This document shows positions 57,425 to 64,000 of a stretch of 64,000 nt of DNA, one piece after another (the stretch's first letter is position 1; each line of letters opens with the position of its first letter). The position numbers and the translations under genes are program-made. This stretch comes from Marmoricola sp. (lineage in GTDB: Bacteria; Actinomycetota; Actinomycetes; Propionibacteriales; Nocardioidaceae). The stretch lies in the NCBI GenBank assembly GCA_025964775.1, contig JAOPYE010000010.1, positions 248,001-312,000 of the forward strand. The letters run 5' to 3'. The notes under the pieces were generated by a model, which ran no database searches, was not told the origin of the DNA, and was given only the letters and a program-made list of their open reading frames with translations.

Positions 57425-59586
57425 GTCGCGATCGTAGGGCTCGGTGCCATCACCGAGCCTGCGGATCCGTTCGCCCGCGACCGCGACGCCTCCGCCGAAA
57501 CCGACTCGTCCTGCGGCCCGGGGTCGGGTTCAGGATTCGGCAAGGCGCGCCCGGACGACATGCCGAGCAGGACCAGCAACGGCGCGAGGACCAGGAGCCC
57601 GGTGGGCGGGATCCCGGTACCGGAGTCGTTGGAGAAGAACGCGATCACCCAGCAGAAGAACACGGCCCGCAGACCGGCCTTGAGGAACGGCACCGTGGTG
57701 ACCGCGGGCGCGACGGCCCGCGCGTACATCCCGGGCCGCAGTGCCACCACCGCCACCATGACCAGCAGCACCGGCACCGCGCGGGTCAGCCAGCTCGACG
57801 TGAGCATCGTCCAGTTCTGGGTCCAGATCGAGACCACTCCGTTCCACCGTTCGTGGCCGATGACCTGGGCCACGAAGTCACCGAGGTGGGTCCGGTACTG
57901 CGCGGGACCGAGGTAGTCGAAGAGTGCGAACGCCCCGACCAGCGCGAAGGTCGCAACGCCCAGCGACATGATCCGCCGCACCGTCACGCGTTCACCGCCG
58001 GCCTTCAGTGCGAGGTACCCGAACGCCGGCACCATCGCCAGCGGACCGCCACCATCAGCACCCCACGACGGCGATCCGTCGATGACGACCGCGGTCAGGC
58101 CGACGAAGACGACCACGACGACCGCGGACCGCCGCTGCCCCAGCTCGACCAGCCGGCCCGCGACGATCACCGCGATCATGATCGCCGTCGTCGCGAACAC
58201 CGCGTAGGCGACGTTGCCCTGTCCGTAGAAACGTCCGCCGTAGACCGGCTGGAGCCCGATCAGGGAGATGAACTGCAGGCGCGAGCCGTGGACGACGTCC
58301 TGGGCGAGGACGAAGAAGGTCACGATCACCATGAACGCGACCGTCCCGGAAGGTCGCCGACGCCACGGGCCGAGGACCGCCAGGCTCGAGATCACGCCCG
58401 AGATGCCGATGATCGTCAGGCACAGGGCGATCTCCGGGTGCCAGGCGTTCCACCACGGAACCAGGCCGGCCAGGAACGTCGCGGCAGGCATGGCGGCGCA
58501 CATCGCGGCGATCCCGGAGAGCCAGGCACGCATGGAGGGGGTCATCTCGGCAGAGCCGCCGCGGGCCAGGCGCCGACGGCGCGCGAGGTACCAGCAGAGC
58601 AGACCGATCAGGCCTGCCAGGGCGCTGCCCCCGAGGAAGAGGACGAAGAACACGGGCACGAAGTCGTACTCGATGTCGAGTGCCCGGGTCAGGCCCATCA
58701 CCCGTGCGAGCGGGGCGTCGGTTGCGGTGATCGGTCGGACGACCGGTGGGCGGCCGTCACCGAGGATCGGAGCCCGCGAGCCCAGTCGCGAGAGCACCAG
58801 CGCCGAAAGGTCCGCGGTCTGCAGGACACCGGGTTGACGGGTCGACAGCGAGGTGAGCAGGCCGTGCGGGACGCCCGGTCCGGTCATGATCACCGGACGC
58901 AGCGTCGGGGTCGCACCATCGGCTGCCATCCCCGTGACGACGAGGGTCGTGTTCACCGGGAGGTGCCTGATCAGCCGACCGAGGGTCTGGTCGTCAGGTG
59001 TCCCGAGGTCGACGAGGGACACCGGGCAGGTCGTGAAGTCGACGGCTTCCGGATTGAGGGCGTAGTGCCCGACCACGCCCGCACGGTTCGCTGCACCGAG
59101 TCCGGCGTCCGGCCCTGCGGCTGCGACGCACTGACCGGCCGCAGTGAGCTCCGAGGCCACGGCACCGAGATCTTCCGGGGTGTTGACGGCGAGCCCCGCG
59201 TCGCGCCACTTCGCCCACTGCGGGAACACGGCGGAGCCGTCGAAGTTCAGCAGGGGCGTGACATCGGCGCACCGGCCCGGGCCGACGTCGGTCGGCGTAC
59301 CGGCAGCGAAGATCAGCCAGGCCTGCACCGAGCAGCTCCGCCCGGACGGACTGCGGGTTGCCTGGGCTCCGACGGCTCCCCGTTCGGCCAGGTGCCAGAG
59401 CACCGGCGTGCCTTCGCGGCTGATGTCGGCCCAGCTCAACGACGGCAGCGCGACCACGACGAGAGGCCCCGGCTGGGTCACCGGCTGCACCCGCGGATGC
59501 GAGAGCCACGCGGAGATGACCAGCGACACCCCCACGAAGGTCACGCTGGTCAGTGCCAGCAGGGACAACCACCGTCGCAGGCTCAC
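57421..59586 (-). CDS. Polytopic membrane protein with alkaline-phosphatase-like ectodomain
   Basis: 721 residues from the GTG at 59586. One helix (LSLLALTSVTFVGVSLVIS), an extracellular domain to about residue 300 with the alkaline phosphatase superfamily look (LVVVALPSLSWADIS, TPVLWHLAERGAVG, a catalytic Ser-type region RSPSGRSCSVQAWL, then MTGPGVPHG), followed by about 12 membrane helices. Comparable proteins occur next to glycosyltransferases and flippases in actinobacteria. A phosphoglycerol- or phosphoethanolamine-type transfer to surface glycans is a possibility; not proven. It overlaps the next gene by four bases. Confidence 0.72.
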   Translation of the reverse strand: MSLRRWLSLLALTSVTFVGVSLVISAWLSHPRVQPVTQPGPLVVVALPSLSWADISREGTPVLWHLAERGAVGAQATRSPSGRSCSVQAWLIFAAGTPTDVGPGRCADVTPLLNFDGSAVFPQWAKWRDAGLAVNTPEDLGAVASELTAAGQCVAAAGPDAGLGAANRAGVVGHYALNPEAVDFTTCPVSLVDLGTPDDQTLGRLIRHLPVNTTLVVTGMAADGATPTLRPVIMTGPGVPHGLLTSLSTRQPGVLQTADLSALVLSRLGSRAPILGDGRPPVVRPITATDAPLARVMGLTRALDIEYDFVPVFFVLFLGGSALAGLIGLLCWYLARRRRLARGGSAEMTPSMRAWLSGIAAMCAAMPAATFLAGLVPWWNAWHPEIALCLTIIGISGVISSLAVLGPWRRRPSGTVAFMVIVTFFVLAQDVVHGSRLQFISLIGLQPVYGGRFYGQGNVAYAVFATTAIMIAVIVAGRLVELGQRRSAVVVVVFVGLTAVVIDGSPSWGADGGGPLAMVPAFGYLALKAGGERVTVRRIMSLGVATFALVGAFALFDYLGPAQYRTHLGDFVAQVIGHERWNGVVSIWTQNWTMLTSSWLTRAVPVLLVMVAVVALRPGMYARAVAPAVTTVPFLKAGLRAVFFCWVIAFFSNDSGTGIPPTGLLVLAPLLVLLGMSSGRALPNPEPDPGPQDESVSAEASRSRANGSAGSVMAPSPTIAT

Positions 59587-59599
59587 GGGGTCAGGCCAG

Positions 59600-60739
59600 T
59601 CAACGGGCCAACGAGCTCGACGCCCGGCGCGGCACTCGGCTCGACGCCCTCGTCCCTGCGCGCTCGAGCGCAAGGTCGTACATCAACTCGTGCTGGGCGG
59701 TGACCGTTGACCACTCCATGTCGACGGCAACGGTGGTGTTGTGCCGACGGATGTCGCGCGCGAGGTCCTCATCAGCGGCCAGCCGGTGCAGGCAGGACGC
59801 GATGTCGGAATCGTCGCGGGCAAGCAGGCCGTCGACGCCGTCGGTGATGAACTCGGAGACGCCGCTCGATGCCATGCCGATGATCGGTACCCCGGCGCAA
59901 CGCGCCTCGAGGGCCGCGATCCCGAACGACTCGAGCGTCGCGGGGGCCACCAGGACATCGGCGCTGCCCAGCAGCGACCTGATCTCTCCGCGTTCCAGCC
60001 TGCCGGGCAGGGCGATCCGGTCCTCGAGCCCGTGTGCGCGCACCGCTGCGGCGACCTTGGCGCGCTGGGCTCCGTCGCCCACGAACGTGGCGGACCACGC
60101 CAACTCGGGCGCACGGTCTGCAAGCTCGGCGAGGGCATCGACGAGGACCAGCGGGCGTTTGCGGGCTGCGAGCCGGCCCACGCACAGGATGTTGAAGTCC
60201 TCGGTCGGCACGTGCTTCACGACCCAGTCCGCGGCGTCGACGCCGTTGTGCAGGACGTGCACCTGGTGCGCCGGACCGAGAATCGCGCGAAGCCGATCAG
60301 CGGCGACGTCGCTGACCGCCGTGTGGATCATCTGCGACGTCGGCAGGCGGAGCACCTTGATGCCGGCACCGATCAGGCGCGGAAGTTGAGGAAGCAGCGA
60401 GTGCAGGCTGATCACGATCGGGATCGAGCCGGTGTTGCGCAGGACTCCCCAGGTGAAGGGCGACCCGACGGTCAGGTGAGCGTGGACGATGTCGGGTTCG
60501 AACCCGGCCAGGACCCCGGCCAGTCGGCGGCCGATCCCGACCCCGAAGAACCCGGTCCCCATGCGCTCGACGCGGATCCCGTCGAGACCCGGTTCCGTCG
60601 CACTGTCAGCGTCCTTCTGGCCCGTCAGGATCATGACGTCGTGCCCTGAGTCCCGTTGACGTGCTGCCAGGTCGGCGACGTGCAGCTCGATTCCGCCGAG
60701 CCTCGGCAGGAACGTGTCCGTCACGTGCAGGATCCTCAT
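59600..60739 (-). CDS. GT4 family glycosyltransferase
   Basis: 379 residues. GT-B fold: N-terminal MRILHVTDTFLPRLGGIELHV, interdomain region ILCVGRLAARKRPLVLVDAL, and the retaining ExxxxxxxE motif in ESFGIAALEARCAGVPI near residue 285. It should transfer a sugar from a nucleotide donor to a lipid or saccharide acceptor at the membrane. It overlaps the flippase-like gene by four bases (ATGA) and precedes the alkaline-phosphatase-like gene by 13 bases. The C-terminal 20 residues are basic and low complexity. Confidence 0.88.
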   Translation of the reverse strand: MRILHVTDTFLPRLGGIELHVADLAARQRDSGHDVMILTGQKDADSATEPGLDGIRVERMGTGFFGVGIGRRLAGVLAGFEPDIVHAHLTVGSPFTWGVLRNTGSIPIVISLHSLLPQLPRLIGAGIKVLRLPTSQMIHTAVSDVAADRLRAILGPAHQVHVLHNGVDAADWVVKHVPTEDFNILCVGRLAARKRPLVLVDALAELADRAPELAWSATFVGDGAQRAKVAAAVRAHGLEDRIALPGRLERGEIRSLLGSADVLVAPATLESFGIAALEARCAGVPIIGMASSGVSEFITDGVDGLLARDDSDIASCLHRLAADEDLARDIRRHNTTVAVDMEWSTVTAQHELMYDLALERAGTRASSRVPRRASSSLAR

Positions 60740-61845
60740 GCAGCCACCCCGTCGGCAGCGGCCACGACCGCCAGGTCACCGCCGGCATCGAGGGCGGCCT
60801 GGATCTCGGCCTCGGCAGCCAGGGCCAGTCGGGTGCGTCGCGCGCGGCCGAGCCAGGTGAGCGCGATGGCGCCGCCGATGGGGATCTCGATCGCGAACAT
60901 CAACGTCCGGTAGAGCAGGACGCCGGTGGCAGCAGCGAGCGGGTCGACGCCGTACGAGTGCAGCGCGGCGACGGTGCCGAGCTCGGCGACCCCGGCAGCG
61001 CCGGGGGTGATCGGTGCCAGGCTGATGAGGCGCTCGATCGCGAACGCGATCAGGACCACGTTCGGTGAAGCTCCGGCGCCGACAGCGGCGAGACAGGCAT
61101 ACAGCAGCGCCGCCTGCAGCGTGAGGTAGACCAGAACGCCGATGCTCATCCGTCCCCATCCGGTCCTCACCGTCGCGACCAGCTGGGCGCGGCTGTCCAC
61201 CAGCCAGGCGGAGCAGGCTGGCACCTTCCGCGTCGGCGCGGCCCGGGCGATCAGCGACTCTGCCCAGCGTCCGGCGAGCAGAGCCGTGCGCTCCGTGCGC
61301 ATGACACCAAACGCGGCGACCACCAGGAAGAGGATCAGTACCGAAGCGCTGATCATGACCGAGCTGAGGCCGGAGGGAAGACCAGCTCCGAAGACGGCGG
61401 CGACGGCCAGCACCGTGATGCCCATCACGAACCTGCCGAAGACGTTCCACAGGTTGGTGGTGAGGGTGTACGCCGCAAAGCTGTCGGAGCGGAAGCCCCA
61501 GCTCTTCGTCATGGCGTAGCCGAGGCCCATCCCGGCGGGGCCGCCGAAGGGCAGCAGGCTTGACACCGAGGATCCGGCGAGGCTGAGGGTGAGCGCCTGG
61601 CGTGCGGTCAGCCCGGGCATGGCCGCCATCAGGACCGGCATGTAGAGCAGGAGCCCGGTCAGCCACAGCGCGAAGAGCCCGACCAGGACGATCACTGGCA
61701 CGGCCGTCAGACTGGTGCCGATGTCGCTCCAGGACACCCCGACGAGGGAGGGGAACACGACCAGGAGGCCGACTCCGAGCGCCGCCACACCGAGGGAGCC
61801 GGTCAGCTTTCCCCAGCGCGCGCCGGTTCGCGTCGTCGTGTCCAT
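60736..61845 (-). CDS. Lysylphosphatidylglycerol synthase TM-like (UPF0104) membrane protein, flippase-like
   Basis: 369 residues, about eight membrane helices: LGVAALGVGLLVVFPSLVG, VIVLVGLFALWLTGLLLYM, and the UPF0104/LPG_synthase_TM motif LSLAGSSVSSLLPFGGPAGMG with ITPGAAGVAELG later. The C-terminal LysPG synthase catalytic domain is absent, so this is the stand-alone form seen with glycosyltransferases and considered a glycolipid flippase-like or tethering protein. First gene of the operon; AGGAGG lies before the ATG. Confidence 0.85.
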   Translation of the reverse strand: MDTTTRTGARWGKLTGSLGVAALGVGLLVVFPSLVGVSWSDIGTSLTAVPVIVLVGLFALWLTGLLLYMPVLMAAMPGLTARQALTLSLAGSSVSSLLPFGGPAGMGLGYAMTKSWGFRSDSFAAYTLTTNLWNVFGRFVMGITVLAVAAVFGAGLPSGLSSVMISASVLILFLVVAAFGVMRTERTALLAGRWAESLIARAAPTRKVPACSAWLVDSRAQLVATVRTGWGRMSIGVLVYLTLQAALLYACLAAVGAGASPNVVLIAFAIERLISLAPITPGAAGVAELGTVAALHSYGVDPLAAATGVLLYRTLMFAIEIPIGGAIALTWLGRARRTRLALAAEAEIQAALDAGGDLAVVAAADGVAA

Positions 61846-61957
61846 CGGGCTATCCTCCTCGATCTGGGCGCCGATTTCATCTTCTGTGCAGATACCACCA
61901 TGCCTGCTCTACCTGACCGTGGGCTGACGACACCACGTGAGCTCTGCGACTGGAAGG

Positions 61958-61963
61958 CATGAT
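61958..61963 (+). promoter_or_regulatory. Putative -10 element CATGAT of a leaderless start
   Basis: CATGAT, spacer GCGGGG, then GTG at 61970; same layout as other leaderless starts here, but a weaker hexamer. Confidence 0.3.
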
Positions 61964-61969
61964 GCGGGG

Positions 61970-62758
61970 GTGCCGTTCACGCTGGTCGCCTTCCATGCCC
62001 ACCCCGATGACGAGTCCTTGCTCATGGGCGGGACGATCGCCCGAGCGGCTGCGGAGGGCCACCGGGTCGTCGTGGTCACAGCGACCGACGGTGCTGCCGG
62101 GCTCGCGTCAGCCTCGATGGGCGAGCGCGAGGAACTCGGTCGCCGACGCCTCGAGGAGCTCGAGCGCGCGGCAACCGCCCTCGGCGCGGCTCGCGTGGTG
62201 CACCTGGGTTATCCCGACGGCGGTCTGCCGTCCGTGGGCCTCGAGGAGGCCGTGGCAGCGTTGGGGACCGTGCTCGACCAGGAGGCTGCCGACGTACTGA
62301 CCGGGTACGACCCCTCGGGTGGCTACGGACATCCGGACCACGTGCAGGTACACCGGATCGCTCGGGCCGCAGCTGCTCGCGAGAAGTCCCTGGTCCTGCT
62401 CGAGACCACTGTCGATCGAGCTCTGGTGGTCGCGGGCGCCCGTGTCGTGCACGCGATACCGGGCGGCCCCCCGGTCGACCTGGAGCTGATGCGCGCGTCG
62501 TACCTGCCGCGTTCCGAGATCACCCACCGGGTCCCGGTGAGTCGGTACGTCGATGCCAAGGTCCGCGGTCTGTCTGAGCACGCCAGTCAGCGGACCGGCG
62601 GTTCGGGGTTCCGGACGGTCTCGATGCTCTGCGGACTGCCCCGGCCGCTCGCGAGGCTGGTGCTGGGACGCGAGTGGTTCCGCGAGGTCGGTCGGGAACC
62701 CGGAGCCGGTCCGATCGAGGACATCTTCGCGACCTGCCGCGAGGTCACGCGACCGTGA
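61970..62758 (+). CDS. PIG-L family N-deacetylase (LmbE/MshB-like)
   Basis: 262 residues from the GTG at 61970 (VPFTLVAFHAHPDDESLLM). The zinc and catalytic site is AHPDDE near residue 10, with a second histidine in SGGYGHPDHVQVHRI. PIG-L enzymes remove acetyl from N-acetylglucosamine derivatives, including mycothiol and teichuronic precursors; which one is not clear from one gene. The stop abuts the stop of the convergent dnaB gene with no gap (TGATCA). Confidence 0.85.
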   Translation: MPFTLVAFHAHPDDESLLMGGTIARAAAEGHRVVVVTATDGAAGLASASMGEREELGRRRLEELERAATALGAARVVHLGYPDGGLPSVGLEEAVAALGTVLDQEAADVLTGYDPSGGYGHPDHVQVHRIARAAAAREKSLVLLETTVDRALVVAGARVVHAIPGGPPVDLELMRASYLPRSEITHRVPVSRYVDAKVRGLSEHASQRTGGSGFRTVSMLCGLPRPLARLVLGREWFREVGREPGAGPIEDIFATCREVTRP

Positions 62759-64000
62759 TCAGTGGGCCATGTCCACGAAGCGCGAGTAGTGGCCCTGGAA
62801 GCTGACCGTCACGTCGCGGATCGGGCCGTTGCGGTGCTTGCCGACGATGATGTCGGCCTCGCCGGCACGCGGTGACTCCTTCTCGTACATGTCCTCGCGG
62901 TGCACGAGCATCACGATGTCGGCGTCCTGCTCGAGGCTGCCGGACTCACGCAGGTCGGAGACCATCGGCTTCTTGTCGGCGCGCTGCTCCGAGCCTCGGT
63001 TGAGCTGGGCGAGGGCCACGATCGGGACCTCGAGCTCCTTGGCCAGCAACTTGATCTGCCGGGAGAACTCCGAGACCTCGACCTGACGGGACTCGACCTT
63101 GCGTCCCGACGTCATCAGCTGGATGTAGTCGATGACGATGAGCTTGAGGTCGTGACGCTGCTTGAGGCGCCGGGCCTTGGCCCGGATCTCCATCATCGTC
63201 ATGTTCGGGCTGTCATCGATGAACATCGGGGCGCTGGAGACCTCGCCCATCTTCTTGGCGAGCCGTGACCAGTCGTCGTCGTTCATCTGGCCGTTGCGGA
63301 TGTGGGAGAGCGAGATCCGTGCCTCGGCACTGAGCAGCCGCATCGTGATCTCGGACTTGCCCATCTCCAAGCTGAAGATGCAGCTGGTCAGGTTGTTGTG
63401 GATCGACGCGGCCCGGCAGAAGTCCAGGCCCAGCGTCGACTTCCCGCTACCGGGACGCCCAGCCACGATGATCATCTGGCCGGCCTGGAGGCCATTGGTG
63501 AGCTCGTCGAGATCCGCGAGCCCGGTGGGAACCCCCCGCAAGGATCCGTCGTGGTTGGAGATGGCCTCGATCTCGTCGAGGGTCCCCTCCATGATCGCGC
63601 TCAGCGGCGTGTAGTCCTCCGAGGTGCGGTTCTCGGTGATCGCGTAGATCTCTGCTTGCGCCCGGTCCACGGTGTCGTCGACCTGGCCCTCACCGGCGTA
63701 CCCGAGCTGGGCGATCTTGGTGCCCGCGTCGACCAGGCGCCGCAGGATCGACTTCTCCCGGACGATCTCGGCGTAGTAACCCGCGTTCGCTGCGATCGGG
63801 ACGCTCGCCGAGAGCGTGTGCAGGTACGGCGCGCCGCCGACGCGGGTGAGCTCACCGCGACGGTTGAGCTCGGCCGAGACCGTCACCGGGTCGGCGGGCT
63901 CGCCACGGGCGTACAGGTCGGTGATCGCGTCGAAGATGGTTTCGTGCGCCGGGCGGTAGAAGTCGTGGGCCTTGGCGACCTCGAGCACGTCGGCGATGGC
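62759..64000 (-). CDS. dnaB: Replicative DNA helicase DnaB, 5' end outside window
   Basis: 414 codons run into the window edge, so the start and the first part of the N-terminal domain are missing; the internal GTG near 63988 is not the true start. Visible parts: the DnaB N-terminal domain (DFYRPAHETIFDAITDLYARGEPAD), the RecA-like core with Walker A GRPGSGKST, FSLEMGKSEI, Walker B LIVIDYIQLM, ALAQLNRGSEQRADKKP, and SLEQDADIVMLVHRED. It unwinds DNA ahead of the fork as a hexamer. No intein is present in the visible part. Confidence 0.95.
   Translation of the reverse strand, partial: AIADVLEVAKAHDFYRPAHETIFDAITDLYARGEPADPVTVSAELNRRGELTRVGGAPYLHTLSASVPIAANAGYYAEIVREKSILRRLVDAGTKIAQLGYAGEGQVDDTVDRAQAEIYAITENRTSEDYTPLSAIMEGTLDEIEAISNHDGSLRGVPTGLADLDELTNGLQAGQMIIVAGRPGSGKSTLGLDFCRAASIHNNLTSCIFSLEMGKSEITMRLLSAEARISLSHIRNGQMNDDDWSRLAKKMGEVSSAPMFIDDSPNMTMMEIRAKARRLKQRHDLKLIVIDYIQLMTSGRKVESRQVEVSEFSRQIKLLAKELEVPIVALAQLNRGSEQRADKKPMVSDLRESGSLEQDADIVMLVHREDMYEKESPRAGEADIIVGKHRNGPIRDVTVSFQGHYSRFVDMAH

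Overview
The window is a gene-dense, high-G+C chromosomal segment from an actinobacterium. Gene content and family make-up (CE1758/CE1759 flavoprotein pair, DesA3-like desaturase with its own ferredoxin reductase, AGPS-like/TetR/GlpD cluster, QsdR-type regulator, DUF559/AbiEi protein, frequent leaderless starts) fit Nocardioides or a close relative in the Nocardioidaceae; this is inference from gene families, not a database match. There are no rRNA or tRNA genes, no CRISPR array, no insertion sequence and no phage gene. No gene-free stretch exceeds about 250 bases. About 60 protein genes are supported; most large opposite-strand frames are shadows.

Layout. 1-10 kb: end of a general stress protein gene, a flavin reductase/monooxygenase pair, a secreted S15-type hydrolase, an MMPL exporter divergent from a TetR gene across a perfect 31-bp palindrome, a VOC protein, an AbiEi/DUF559 protein and a KstD-like FAD dehydrogenase. 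10-17 kb: QsdR-type regulator, a YdbS/YdbT pair, then a leftward operon of acyl-CoA dehydrogenase, SDR, APH-like kinase, histidine phosphatase and SDR that resembles a split ACAD11/Lva 4-hydroxyacid pathway. 17-23 kb: cell-surface proteins (DUF4012, LPXTG protein, repeat-containing lipoprotein) and an ABC exporter. 23-31.6 kb: lipid metabolism (FadB-like and FadA-like pair, desaturase plus reductase with divergent PucR-type regulator, alpha-methylacyl-CoA racemase). 31.7-42.6 kb: small envelope and redox genes, PadR plus dienoyl-CoA reductase, CDF transporter, RNA ligase-like protein/pirin pair, FkbM methyltransferase, and the AGPS-like/TetR/GlpD cluster. 42.6-53.5 kb: a NarL-type two-component system, a Ni/Co transporter behind a Nur-type box, an endonuclease/phosphatase-fold protein, a lipoprotein transpeptidase, an MFS protein and a Baeyer-Villiger-type monooxygenase/hydrolase pair. 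53.5-64 kb: DinB and AhpD-like proteins, an M15-like peptidase, a five-gene envelope operon (flippase-like LPG-synthase-type membrane protein, GT4, alkaline-phosphatase-like membrane protein and two small genes), a PIG-L deacetylase and the 3' part of dnaB.

How the parts connect. Three lipid-catabolic units (acyl-CoA dehydrogenase operon, FadA/FadB, racemase) share a 17-bp operator, TGACAS-N5-CTGTCA, whose regulator is not in the window. Three gene 3' ends carry hairpins with the same GATAGTCCGG ends. A 36-bp palindromic repeat occurs five times, always at the end of a gene, and supplies protein termini, including near-identical N-termini of the divergent AGPS-like and GlpD proteins. Together these are the least conventional features of the region.
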